Assembly: GCF_040581485.1 (NCBI RefSeq)
Contig: NC_090133.1
Span: 12,276,001-12,340,000, forward strand
Length of the DNA stretch: 64,000 nucleotides
DNA from: Linepithema humile
Lineage: Eukaryota; Arthropoda; Insecta; Hymenoptera; Formicidae
Reading direction: 5' to 3'
Translations under genes and position numbers: made by a program
Notes under the pieces: generated by a model
The model's input: only the letters and a program-made list of their open reading frames with translations
Database searches by the model: none
Told to the model about the DNA's origin: nothing
Part shown: in pieces, positions 11,089 to 20,579 of the stretch
Numbering within the stretch: the stretch's first letter is position 1
Layout: every line of letters begins with the position of its first letter

Positions 11089-11691
11089 ATAAACAGGAGG
11101 ACACCGATTTATTACCGGATACATATCTACCAATACTTAGAAAATTCCCCACCCTGTAATTCTCTCCTATAACCTATCCCCTCTTTCCTTTCTGTCTTAC
11201 ATCTTTGCCAGTCGAGTCCCACTCACTGCCGTGGACATATGTCACATTTCTAATTTCTTTTTACATAGTTTTGACTAACCGTTCAAGGTATAGATATTTT
11301 TCAAAATTAATTTATTATTTTTTATGTTTTTATGTCTTTTACTTGTATTTTGATTTTGTCTTTTAACTAATTTTTTATTTTTTTTGTTTTTTGACTAATT
11401 TCTTATAATCTGGTTTGTTTCTCTAATTTGCAAGTTAGACGATCCGTGGCGCCACACATATATATTTAAACTAACTACAAATAATGTACGACACGTATTA
11501 TCAGAGGTATTTATACACATAATTTTTTCAATAATTTGTTTGAGCTTTGTGAATGCTCCTAATCTGTGTTTTTTTCGTTTCACATTAACAGGATGCGTTT
11601 CCTTAATCAAAAACTACGTTTATTAATTGTCATTATCAACGCTTCTCTACTTATGTACTAAATTAATTTTTTTTTGTTTGTAAAATTTACA

Positions 11692-11724
11692 CTGAAGATG
11701 GCCACATCCCTTAGCCGAAACGTC
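11692..11724 (+). ncRNA. Hammerhead-ribozyme-like core in PLE-1
   Basis: The segment holds CTGAAGA, a GGC/GCC-capable stem, GAAAC and then GTC, in the order of the hammerhead catalytic core (CUGANGA - stem II - GAAA - stem III - NUH). Flanking TACA and TGTA can form a short stem I. Known: Penelope-like elements are reported to encode hammerhead motifs. Non-canonical points: an extra U before stem II and a minimal ACGU stem III. Activity is inferred only. Confidence 0.4.
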
Positions 11725-11780
11725 TGTATTAATTTGTAATAAAAATAAATTTTTGAGCAACTCGACCCAGCTCTTGCTCT

Positions 11781-12312
11781 ATTTGCTTTATATTAACACG
11801 ATTTTTAATAATATAAAATTTTAAAAACGAAATAAAAAAATTCTTTGATTTTTTAATCCGAGCAACAGTTTCTAAAATATAAATGTTAAAAATTAATTAC
11901 TAAAGTTTCATGGTTAAGCGGTCGTTTTAAATTCTTAATTTTAAATTCTTATGTTGTAAAAACTATTACTTGGATTGAAAAATCGTAAGGAACTTTTCTT
12001 ACTTTGTTTTTTGAGAACTTTCATGTAATAATATTTTAATTCGCGAATTACGGGACATCTTGTATATAGAATATTATAAATGGTTAACAGATATTGTATA
12101 CATACCTCCAAGTTTCTCTGTCTCGCAAGTTGTAGGAAGCACTATCACACTGTTTATGTTTTCTGTAAAATATTATATTACAAATTGTAAATTTATTAAA
12201 TTTTGTGTTTATATATAAAATATCAGAGTTAACTTTTTTATCGTTTTTGTAACACGTTGTTATTTATTATTAGATATACAAATTACATAATGTTAATATC
12301 AACAAAAATAAA
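11781..12312. other. AT-rich spacer, no gene
   Basis: No coding sequence is seen. A decayed mariner-MITE end (TTACGGGACATCTTGTATATA, about 12049) is the only recognisable item. Confidence 0.4.
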
Positions 12313-12317
12313 TTGTA

Positions 12318-13299
12318 TATGGGCGTAATGCCCTAAGGATGTGTTCGACTTGATTAAAGATTTTATGAGAACCAATTTGTTAGAAAATATAATTTATTTT
12401 CAATGTCAGAGAAGTGAGTATTTACAAGTGCTGTATTGTGTTTGAATTATTTTATTGCGCCAGAGGCGCTTTCTCGGTATGAGTGTAAGACCGAGAAGTT
12501 TAAAAGAAAAATTGACGGGCGCGGTAAGAAATTACCGGCCGCGTCTTAGTATATTGAACGGGTCCTAAAAAGGATGGTTCGATTGAATTGGCTCGTTGCA
12601 GCCCCTTTTCTGGTGTTGGAGGAACTCCGTTTGGAAAGTGGTCTTCCGTCTGGCAGCTACTCTCTGAGCACGCCCTAGGCGGCGAGGTCTGGATAGCCAC
12701 GGATCGAGTCTCCGATGTGCCTGAAGATGCAACCGTCTCGGCTCTCGGTGTAACAGAATGTTCTGTGTACCGAGGAGAGAGAGGTCTCCAAATTCGTATA
12801 TCGCCAGCAACGAGAATATCCCTTGGTGGCCGAGTCAACCGAGTCAATGAACTGAGACAATGGACGCAGAACTCTAGGGGAATTAATTTCCACGCTAGAG
12901 TCTGAGGAGGTGACGGTGATACTGATGAGTCAGCGGGCCGCTTGGTTGAAATGTGCGGCTGAAGCTGGGACTCTGTTTTTCTTTTACGTGCCTTATGAGG
13001 CAACGTGAGAAAACTGCGAGACAAATTTGCTTCTGGTTACGCTCTGCTAAAGCAGAGTAAGACTCAAGTCAAGGGCCCTGTAGAGAGCTCGCCTTGAAGC
13101 AAGTGAGTGAAGAAAAGCTTGCGATGAAGCTCTTTTATACTGCTTTGATCGATGCTTGATCGCGAGAAAGCTTTTCACTGCCTGCGCAACCTGGCGGTGT
13201 ATCTACAGGCTCGTAACTCGGCAGAAGCCCTGCGGCGCGTAGCGGCGCCGCGGCGTACTTTGCCGCTTCGGTGCAGCGGTGTGGCAGTGAGCCGCCACA
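12318..13299 (-). repeat. Solo LTR of gypsy family G1, diverged copy
   Basis: A 982-bp solo LTR in reverse orientation with a 5-bp TSD TTGTA (12313-12317, 13300-13304). It is clearly more diverged from the copies at 809 and 1972 than they are from each other, with an in-frame 21-nt length difference near 12855. It keeps the long internal frame (12500-13024, minus) ending in the same RARQFFF stop as the other two copies. Confidence 0.9.
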
Positions 13300-13304
13300 T
13301 TGTA

Positions 13305-13569
13305 CATACCATTTTGTTTCTTATAATTACTCATTTCATTGGATGCTGGTATGTAAGTAGAACATGATGCCACAGCAGCAAAATTCTTTGATAAGTGTTC
13401 TATAAAAACTACAAATAAAAAAAAATTATATAAAATACAGATAATAAAAAATTTAGTCATAGATAAAAGTTTTCTATAACTATGAGCATTTTTCATATAA
13501 AATTAATAATTGTCGTTTTTAACATAAAAAAATTATTTTTATGTTGAAAATATTATTTTTAAAAATTTT
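13305..13569. other. AT-rich spacer with one weak minus-strand ORF
   Basis: A minus-strand frame from an ATG near 13496 reads a hydrophobic stretch (FFIICILYNFFLFVVF) then a Cys/Ser-containing tail and runs into the solo LTR at 13299. It could be a small membrane or secreted peptide exon split by the LTR, or chance in AT-rich DNA. I do not recognise it. Confidence 0.2.
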
Positions 13570-13574
13570 AAGTA

Positions 13575-14515
13575 TGTTAACGATCGAGCTTCGCGCTGCG
13601 TGCGTTATGTCGTTTTTATAATTTTTTTTTCGTCATATATTTCTATAATTTTGTTTTTATAATTCGTTATCGTATACGTTGTAACAACTTCACATTAACG
13701 GGCAGAATATGACCATGTTTAGCGTTCGCAGCGGAAAAACATGCCTCGGTAAACAATCTCGAGTGAGCCGCTGCTATTGTTTTTATTTTTACTTCTAACA
13801 GCGAAGGTCACGAGAGAAGCGTTGAAAAGACGAAAATTTCAAAATCATCAGAGATAGCGTTCCCCTCTCTGGCGCTTGAGTTTAGATCTGCACGAATCAT
13901 CATCGATCATCTGGCCCTCTCTCCGATGTGAAAAAGGCGGTCGCAAGCCGATCAACCGGACAGGCGTTTCACTCGGTCATTTTTGCAAAACCAGAAGCTT
14001 TCTTCAATTCCGAGTGAGAAGACGCTTCAAGTCGCTGAGTGCTATTAATTAGTTTTCTCATTTTTCGTCTCAAGCGTACGAAAGCTTAGTTTCGGGCTTC
14101 GAAATCAGCTGTTTCTCGAATCTTTTCTTTTTTGCGAGATTTAGACGCTTGTCGCGTGAACGTAATCGACGGGCTTAATCGCCAGCGAACTTTTGTTAAT
14201 TTCGTTTGATTAATTATTGACAATAAAGTGCATTATTCTGCAAGTATCATCGCTCTACAAACATTTATCGCGCTCATACGATTTGATCCGTTTCCCCGCG
14301 CCTGCGGGTCCTCACTTTTCGCTCACTTAATTCCATTTAGCTCTCTCTCTCTCTCGCTCGGTTGCCGGTTCGTGCGACCGCCAGCGTTCTCTCTCCTTCT
14401 CGTTCCTTTCGCTGCTCGCTCCGTTCTTTCCTTGCCGCCAATCTTACCCTTCGCTCTCTCTGAGCGCATCCGGCACTTCTCTGTTCCGATCGGAGTCTCA
14501 TTTCGATCGCGAACA
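13575..14515 (+). repeat. Solo LTR of a third family (copy 1)
   Basis: A 941-bp segment from TGTTAACGATCGAGC to CGATCGCGAACA, with a perfect 5-bp TSD AAGTA (13570-13574, 14516-14520). A second copy lies at 34647-35582 with a different TSD. TG...CA ends and 5-bp TSDs identify a solo LTR. The plus orientation is arbitrary (both copies point the same way). The small ORFs inside are Arg/Ser/Leu-rich products of the CT-rich tract at 14338-14480. Confidence 0.9.
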
Positions 14516-14522
14516 AAGTAAT

Positions 14523-14750
14523 TGTTAGGATTGTAGGATCCGAGTGCAAAGGACAGGAATTAATTTAACAATATCTTGTAGTTAGTCTCTTTAATCACAG
14601 GATACAACTGCTCACTAGCAATCACCGCGGAGGACTAACTGGGGCCGACGGGCCGACTAACGATGCGCGCTCATACGGCACGCGGTTATAACTAGACGCG
14701 ATACTTTATGGCGGGAACAACAGAACATATAAAAATAAAACTACTTAACA
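14523..14750 (-). repeat. Copia 3' LTR
   Basis: 228 bp, TGTTAGG...ACTTAACA on the plus strand. It differs from the partner LTR at two sites (GGGGCC against GGAGCC near 14642, and AACGATG against AACAATG near 14660). Confidence 0.95.
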
Positions 14751-14773
14751 CTTCCGCCGTTTTTTTTTTATGT

Positions 14774-17668
14774 TTAATTCACTCGGCTATCGTTGATTAT
14801 GCTCATATTGTTGCACAGTCTTTTAAATCGTTCTTGGGGTAGAGCTTTTGTCAGAATGTCGGCCTTTTGCATTTCAGAAGGTACGTATGCGATGCTTATT
14901 TCGCCACTTTCATACTTCTCGCGTAGATAATGATACCGAATGTTGATATGTTTGGTGCGCTTGTGAAATTCGGGGTTTTTGGCCAATTTGATCGTACTCT
15001 GGTTATCGATGTGCAAAGTTGTCGTGTTTTCACATTGAATACCGATACCTTTTAACAGTTTTCGCAACCAAATCAGTTCTTTTGCCGCTGTTGCTGCAGC
15101 TACATATTCTGATTCCGTTGTACTTAGAGTTACTAGTTTCTGTCGCTGACATGACCACGTGACGGGACCGTTTGTCATAAAAAATATGTAACCCGTCGTC
15201 GACCTACGGGTTTCTGGGTCGCTTGCGTAATCTGCGTCTGAAAAACCAACTAAATTGGCCTCGCATCCGCCGCTTCTATATTCTATACCGACATTTGAAC
15301 TTCCGACTAAATATGCGAACACTTTCTTAACACTTTGCCAATGACTTCGATTGTGATTATTTAGATACTTACTCAGATTGTTTACCGCGAATGCTAAGTC
15401 TGGACGCGTCACGATTGCTAAAAACATCAGTGAACCAACTGTCTCACGGTAAGGTACGTTATCTATACATTCGTTCTCTGACTCTACGGGTTTGGAAATC
15501 ACATTCGGATCGGCAGGCACGCTTATGGCTTTCGCGTCATTCATTCCGAATTTCTCGAGTATGCTCTTAGTGTACGTACTTTGATGTATGAACATACTTT
15601 TACGCTCTCTATTACGATCGATTTGTAAACCGACAAATAGACTCGCATCGCCAACCGTGATGTCGAATTCGCGACTTAATTCCTCGAGAATTGAATAGAG
15701 AATTTCCTTTGATTTGCACGCGATCAATCCGTCATCAACAAAAATTGCGAGGTGTACCGTGTGTTCTCCGTATTTTCCGATAAAGATACACTTGTCGGCC
15801 TCGATCTTTCTAAAATTGAATTTATTTAAGAATTCTTTGATCTTGTTGTTCCAACAGCGGGGCGATTGTTTTAGACCGTACAATGTCTTATTTAATGCGT
15901 ACACGAAGTCCACGCTTTCACTCTTCCTTTCATTCACATTGGCGTCGCGCACTTTTTCCGAGTTGACACCCTCAGGAACTTCCATGAAGATTTCTTCCTT
16001 CAGTTCTCCGTAAAGAAACGCCGTTCTGACGTCGAAGGACACCATCTCCAGATCTTTCTGTGTCACGTGTGCCAGCAATACGCGTAGTGAATCGTATCTT
16101 ACCACTGGTGAAAACGTCTCCGTGAAGTCAATGCCCTCACGTTGCTGGAATCCTCTGCGCACAACCTCGCCTTGAAACGATGACTCTTGCCTTCTTTGTC
16201 TCTCATGACTTTGAACACTCACTTCGATCGTTTTCATGTCACGCTTTCTAGGAACTAGACTCCACGTCCCATTTCTTTTATGGGCTTCGAGTTCTTCGTT
16301 TATCGCCTCGAACCATACTCTTTTGTCTTTGCAGCTCATAGCTTCCTTATAGTTGGTCGGGATGTAGTATTCTACTGCGTTCGTTTTGTAGCGCTGAGGC
16401 TTTTTGAGTGTTGCTCTGTCTTGTAGCAGTCGTGGTTGAGCTGGGGTTGTTCGTGCTGGCTCGGGTTCGTCGAGTATGTCGTCCTTCGTAGTATCTTCTG
16501 TCTGCTCTTGAACTGAATCGGGTAAGACCACTTCCCTATCGTTCGCTTTGTCTCCTGACGAGTTGAGCTCTTCATGCACTACTATATTTCTCGATACTGT
16601 CACTTTCTTTGTAGCAGGTTCGTACACCCTGTAGTTCGATGAGTCACCTTGATACCCCACGACCATGACCCTCTTAGATCTTGCTTCGAACTTTGTCGTA
16701 AATTGTTTGGGCACATGCATGTATGCTTTTGACCCGAACACTTTTACATGTTGGAGATTGGGTTTTCTCCCTGTCCAGGCTTCGTACGACGTCATCTTGT
16801 CGTTGCTTGCCCTCAGGACTCTATTTAACATGTAAACGGCTGTGTTAACAGCTTTCGCCCAAAGAAACTTTGGTGCGTCTTTGGCTTGCATCAGTGTCCG
16901 TGCACATTCGACTATGGTCCGGTTGTCCCGTTCTGACTTTCCGTTCTGTTCTGGTGTGTAAGGCGCCGTCCTTTCGTGTTTGATGCCTCGCGCCGAGAGA
17001 TATTTTTTCATCTTCTTGTTACAATATTTACGCCCATTGTCTGACCTCAGTACACGAATTTCCTTGCCGTGTTTTTTAGTTATTTCCCGCTCGAACTCTG
17101 TGAAACACTCGTACACATCGGCCTTGTGCTTCATAAAATACACGTATCGGTATCCTGTCGCGTCATCTTTGAATGTAACAAAAAATTTCGCGCCGCCTAA
17201 AGACGTCTCTTGCATAGGTCCACTGACGTCACTGTGTATAAACTCGCCGGGTTCCGTTTCTCGTTTTTCATTCTGTTTCGTAAATGGAAGTCTATGCAGT
17301 TTACCCAATTGACACGAGTCGCAGAAGAATTCATTCGAGTTTGATACCTTTACACCGTTCACAAGTTCCTCGTTTACAAGTTCTCTTAACGCGCGCGCGT
17401 TCACATGACTCAGTCTCTCGTGCCACAATCTTAAACTTGTTGTTGACACGTTTACCTCTTGATTGTTCGCGGTCACTTGTGTGCGGAAGATCATCCGATA
17501 AATTTTGTTCTTTTGCTTGATGCCGACTGCCATCTCCACGCCGTTCTTTGTCACTCTAGCCCGATCGTCCTCGAAAATCACCTTGAAGCCTTTCGCGGTG
17601 CACTCACCGATCGAAAATAAGTTCTTTCTTATCTCCGGTACATGGAGGACATTTTCGATTTGCGCTTC
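14774..17668 (-). CDS. Copia Pol: integrase, reverse transcriptase, RNase H (mutated)
   Basis: Read on from the stop of the Gag frame, this carries in order: an HHCC-like integrase zinc region (HERLSH ... CDSCQLGK); integrase catalytic D (HSDVSGP), D (LRSDNG) and E (NGKSERDN); reverse transcriptase with FDVRTAFLYGEL, LYGLKQSPR and FVDDGL; and RNase H with SDADYASDPETRRSTTGY and TESEYVA, ending near the 3' LTR. Between about 16150 and 16215 the open frame does not encode the expected KWVFK...KARL block. The +1 frame there does (VFKVMRDKEG, FKARLCA), so two compensating indels have scrambled about 25 residues while keeping the frame open. The +1 reading also has TGA where Trp is expected. RT should be inactive. 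Confidence 0.95.
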   Translation of the reverse strand, partial: EAQIENVLHVPEIRKNLFSIGECTAKGFKVIFEDDRARVTKNGVEMAVGIKQKNKIYRMIFRTQVTANNQEVNVSTTSLRLWHERLSHVNARALRELVNEELVNGVKVSNSNEFFCDSCQLGKLHRLPFTKQNEKRETEPGEFIHSDVSGPMQETSLGGAKFFVTFKDDATGYRYVYFMKHKADVYECFTEFEREITKKHGKEIRVLRSDNGRKYCNKKMKKYLSARGIKHERTAPYTPEQNGKSERDNRTIVECARTLMQAKDAPKFLWAKAVNTAVYMLNRVLRASNDKMTSYEAWTGRKPNLQHVKVFGSKAYMHVPKQFTTKFEARSKRVMVVGYQGDSSNYRVYEPATKKVTVSRNIVVHEELNSSGDKANDREVVLPDSVQEQTEDTTKDDILDEPEPARTTPAQPRLLQDRATLKKPQRYKTNAVEYYIPTNYKEAMSCKDKRVWFEAINEELEAHKRNGTWSLVPRKRDMKTIEVSVQSHERQRRQESSFQGEVVRRGFQQREGIDFTETFSPVVRYDSLRVLLAHVTQKDLEMVSFDVRTAFLYGELKEEIFMEVPEGVNSEKVRDANVNERKSESVDFVYALNKTLYGLKQSPRCWNNKIKEFLNKFNFRKIEADKCIFIGKYGEHTVHLAIFVDDGLIACKSKEILYSILEELSREFDITVGDASLFVGLQIDRNRERKSMFIHQSTYTKSILEKFGMNDAKAISVPADPNVISKPVESENECIDNVPYRETVGSLMFLAIVTRPDLAFAVNNLSKYLNNHNRSHWQSVKKVFAYLVGSSNVGIEYRSGGCEANLVGFSDADYASDPETRRSTTGYIFFMTNGPVTWSCQRQKLVTLSTTESEYVAAATAAKELIWLRKLLKGIGIQCENTTTLHIDNQSTIKLAKNPEFHKRTKHINIRYHYLREKYESGEISIAYVPSEMQKADILTKALPQERFKRLCNNMSIINDSRVN

Positions 17669-17671
17669 GTG

Positions 17672-18796
17672 TCACTCTCCGTCTACTAGCATTTCGATGA
17701 GTGCCGTTCCTTCGCCGATGACTTCACACTCACCATTATCGCCTAGTAATATAGTATCTCCTTTTCTCAATCGATAATTTACGAGCCATTCGCGTCTGTA
17801 GGTAATATGGGCTGAGACTTCGCTGTCAGCTATCCACACTTCGCTCAAGTCTTCTTTCAAGACTTTTCGTGCTTGCTCAATTGACGGTTTTATCTCATGA
17901 GATTTGGCATACGCGTCGCGTTTTGCGTATGGCTGCCCGTTGCACTTGCCTAGCACGCTTCTAGAGTTGTTATTCGCCACGAGCGCGCCCTCACGTGATC
18001 TGTTCCGCCCCTTTGTCTCTTTTTCATTTGAATTTTCCCCGTTTTGGCATTCGCGGGCGAAATGTCCTTTCTCACGGCACTTGAAACACTTCACATCCTT
18101 TTGACCGTGATTCCGTTGACTCGATTTTTTCTCCTCCTTTCTAAAGAATTTGTTGCCGCCAGCTTTTGTCCCCTTTTTCGACGAGGATGAAACCGCCAGG
18201 GCCGTGGCGTGTTGATCGTCATCTGTTAATCGACTTTTTTCTTGGATCAGCCTCTCCTTCAGATGTTCTATTGTTTGACGAGTTGGTTCGACGCTTTCCC
18301 ATGCAGTCTGGAAATTTCCAAATTTCGATGTCAGGCTTGCTAAAATCTTAGCCATTATGGTCACATCGGACACATTCTCTCCGAGATCCATCAACTGTCG
18401 GGCCATGTTCTGCACTTTCGCGATATGCTGCACGACTGTTTCCGTGGGATCCATGCGGTGCGCGTGAAAACGCTGCGTGAGCGCGAGCCTGTTCGACGCC
18501 GATTTCCGCTCATGAATCGTTGTCAGGCTATCCCACATTTCCTTTGCGGTTGTGTGGATCAACAAGCTCTCAAGTTGAGGGTATTCCATTGCCAACGATA
18601 TGAGAAACATCGCCTTGGCATTGTCCTTGATCCATATCCTGGCTTTCTGGGACTGGTTGTCGTTTGGTTTCGCTCTCGCGCCGCTGACTACATCGTCGAT
18701 TCCGTGCGCGATAAACAGAGCATTTATTTGGAACTTCCAGCCGAGGAAATTTGTTCCATCGAACTTTGCCACGTGTTTCGCCGAGATTTCTTCCAT
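17672..18796 (-). CDS. Copia Gag and start of protease (374 codons, then in-frame stop)
   Basis: The ATG at 18796 opens with KFDGTNFLGWKFQINALF, the usual copia Gag start. A CCHC zinc knuckle (CFKCREKGHFAREC) sits near residue 235. The protease site follows at IADSEVSAHIT, where copia-type proteases normally have D-S-G/A; here the residue after DS is Glu, which may be inactivating. The frame stops at a TGA (17669-17671) in the sequence VDGE-stop-HEAQIENV. A Trp codon (TGG) is the likely original, so one G-to-A change separates Gag from the rest of the single Gag-Pol frame. Known: Gag forms cytoplasmic virus-like particles. Confidence 0.9.
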   Translation of the reverse strand: MEEISAKHVAKFDGTNFLGWKFQINALFIAHGIDDVVSGARAKPNDNQSQKARIWIKDNAKAMFLISLAMEYPQLESLLIHTTAKEMWDSLTTIHERKSASNRLALTQRFHAHRMDPTETVVQHIAKVQNMARQLMDLGENVSDVTIMAKILASLTSKFGNFQTAWESVEPTRQTIEHLKERLIQEKSRLTDDDQHATALAVSSSSKKGTKAGGNKFFRKEEKKSSQRNHGQKDVKCFKCREKGHFARECQNGENSNEKETKGRNRSREGALVANNNSRSVLGKCNGQPYAKRDAYAKSHEIKPSIEQARKVLKEDLSEVWIADSEVSAHITYRREWLVNYRLRKGDTILLGDNGECEVIGEGTALIEMLVDGE

Positions 18797-18895
18797 CTTG
18801 CAGATCCGGTCTTACGGCACACGCGTGTTAACCACTAACGACGTAAATAAAAAACTTTTGTACTACTCGCACTCGTCGTTTCACTTCAGCGTGAG

Positions 18896-18910
18896 ACTGG
18901 GCCCATAACC
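18896..18910 (-). promoter_or_regulatory. Copia primer-binding site
   Basis: The minus strand reads GGTTATGGGCCCAGT directly after the 5' LTR. Known: copia primes with a half-molecule of initiator tRNA-Met, and this sequence is of that type. Confidence 0.8.
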
Positions 18911-19138
18911 TGTTAGGATTGTAGGATCCGAGTGCAAAGGACAGGAATTAATTTAACAATATCTTGTAGTTAGTCTCTTTAATCACAGGATACAACTGCT
19001 CACTAGCAATCACCGCGGAGGACTAACTGGAGCCGACGGGCCGACTAACAATGCGCGCTCATACGGCACGCGGTTATAACTAGACGCGATACTTTATGGC
19101 GGGAACAACAGAACATATAAAAATAAAACTACTTAACA
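18911..19138 (-). repeat. Copia 5' LTR
   Basis: 228 bp. In reading direction it starts TGTTAAGTAG and contains a TATA-like TTTATATG shortly after the start. The primer-binding site follows immediately. Confidence 0.95.
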
Positions 19139-19143
19139 GTAAT

Positions 19144-19415
19144 ATATTATTATTTATTGTTTCAAGTTAAAGAAGTCATTACAATTTAGAAAAAAAAAGA
19201 TACGTACTGTCCTGTTTTCTATTGTTGGGATATTGTTTACATTGTTCTGACATGAGATGTATGCAGAAGGAGGAGGTGGTATGCGTCGTCTTTTTTTTTT
19301 GTTGTATGTTCTGTAATATATATAGTTAATATTATTAATAGAAATATAAACTTATACTAAAAAAATAAGAGAGTAAAAAAAATATAAATTACTACCGTTG
19401 GTAGAGTCGTCCAAT
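19144..19415. other. AT-rich spacer, no gene
   Basis: Poly-A and poly-T runs and no supported frame. Confidence 0.4.
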
Positions 19416-19431
19416 TCATCATGAAAAGCAG

Positions 19432-20218
19432 AGGAAGGTAGAGAGTGGAGAGGGGTTGTGGAGATGAGGGATATAGAAGTGCAACAACAAGAGAGGAGGT
19501 TTGAGAAGATAGAAAGATCAAGATGGAATAGGTGGTACAAGGAGATAAGGGCGTTGGAAGTACCAAGGTATCTCAAGGTAAAGGGAAAAGAAGAGAGGAT
19601 GGTAAGGGTAGCAAGATTTAAGTTGGGGAGTGAGATGAGGGGGGAAGATATTGGGAGGAGGAGAAAAAGAGAAGGTGCAGATTGTGTGGATGGGCGGAAG
19701 AGAATTGGGAGCACGTGGTGGAGGTGTGTATGGGAGAGGGGGAGAGGGGAGGAAGAGAGAGGATAATGGAGATTTTGGAGGAGGATGGAAGGGAGGAAAG
19801 GTGGATGAAAAGACTACAAGAAAAAAGGGAGGAAAAGAGTAAAAGGGGGAAGGGAAAAGGGGAGACGGAAGACGAACGGACGTTGGACGGATAGGAGAGT
19901 GAACAAATAAAGATATGAGAGAGATAGAGAGGAGGAGAAATGGGGGGAGGAGTGAAAGGAATGAGAGAGAGAGTGTGAGAGTGTGAGAATGTGATGGTGA
20001 AGCGATGATAGGTAAGAGAGAGAGAGGAGAGAGAGGTTGGAAGGCGAGCGAGGCGTGAGAGCGCGGCGTGCGGTGTGCGGAGTGGCGTGCGAATTGTTGC
20101 GTGCGGCGGTGCGGAGAAGCGTGCGGAAGGATATGGTGGTAGAGGAGAAAGAAAGATTTGTAAGAGGAGCGGTGGTCCTCCTGTACCCCGCAAGGGAAAG
20201 GAGAAATATATTTATCTA
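19432..20218 (+). mobile_element. 5'-truncated LINE (R1/I-group-like) with 16-bp TSD
   Basis: The insertion is bounded by a perfect direct repeat TCATCATGAAAAGCAG (19416-19431 and 20219-20234). It holds the last ~145 codons of a LINE ORF2 and a 3' UTR ending ATATATTTATCTATCA, without a poly-A tail. Length about 790 bp. Confidence 0.8.
19447..19894 (+). pseudogene. LINE ORF2 C-terminal region
   Basis: The frame reads RWNRWYKEIRALEVPRYL then, after a shift in the G run at about 19635-19640, CRLCGWAEENWEHVVEVC. The latter has C-X2-C-X8-H-X4-C spacing, like the terminal zinc motif of many arthropod LINE ORF2 proteins. The tail is very Glu/Arg/Lys-rich. RT and endonuclease are absent because of 5' truncation. 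The minus-strand Ser/Pro/Leu-rich frames over the same DNA are shadows of this purine-rich strand. Confidence 0.7.
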
Positions 20219-20259
20219 TCATCATGAAAAGCAGGTCTTGTTATTGTCTCTGGCGACGG

Positions 20260-20410
20260 CGTGCCACCTTGTCGTGGTGCCAGGGCTCCTTTGGGCCAAT
20301 GATCTCCCTTTCCGGATCGGGACTTCGGTCCCGGGAAGGATTGGGGTAAGACCGAGCCAATAATCTCCCTTTCTGGATCGGGACTTCGGTTCCGGGATAG
20401 ATTGGGGTGA
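20260..20410 (+). repeat. Duplicated motif in the LINE 5' UTR
   Basis: Two direct copies of a ~62-bp segment containing AATGATCTCCCTTTCCGGATC / AATAATCTCCCTTTCTGGATC and GGGACTTCGGT occur near 20299 and 20361. Such repeated GC-rich blocks suit a LINE 5' UTR promoter, but this is inference. Confidence 0.5.
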
Positions 20411-20579
20411 GGCACAGGGGTCCAAGAGCACACCTTAGGAGAAGGAAGAACTCTGAATTACAAACCCGGGCAGGACGGGCTCGTTAGTCTTGTAGACAAC
20501 CGTCCTAGTAGAAGGAAAATCGCGATAAAAAACCCAGAGAAGACAACTCTGTTAACAAATTACAACCGATGGTTATTTC

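Larger units (their letters stand above)
10747..11780 (+). mobile_element. Penelope-like retroelement, 5'-truncated copy (PLE-1)
   Basis: This copy carries the GIY-YIG domain and the 3' non-coding region of the PLE seen in the palindrome at 44590-47960. It is truncated 5' of the endonuclease (first shared sequence near TTTTTCTTGCAACAA), so reverse transcriptase is absent. It includes the conserved 3' motif CTGAAGATGGCC...CCGAAACGTC (11692-11724) near its end. The exact 3' end was not fixed; homology fades around 11770. Confidence 0.75.
14523..19138 (-). mobile_element. Ty1/copia retrotransposon, full length
   Basis: A complete element with 228-bp LTRs (14523-14750 and 18911-19138) and a 5-bp TSD GTAAT (14518-14522, 19139-19143). 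The LTRs differ at only two positions that I can see, so the insertion is recent. In the minus reading direction the order is 5' LTR (18911-19138), initiator-Met-type primer site, Gag, protease/integrase/RT/RNase H, purine tract GGCGGAAG, and 3' LTR. It inserted right beside the solo LTR ending at 14515, so the two TSDs overlap. Coding capacity is broken by a stop and a locally shifted frame (see the two coding entries). Confidence 0.96.

Noticed and set aside
14228..14549. Ser/Leu/Arg-rich ORFs near 14.3 kb and the matching ones at 35.3 kb
   Set aside because: They lie inside the solo LTR over a CT-rich stretch. The two copies differ in frame, so coding is not supported.
19518..20225. Minus-strand ORFs of 190-235 codons rich in Ser, Pro and Leu
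   Set aside because: Shadow of the purine-rich coding strand of the LINE ORF2 tail and its 3' UTR.
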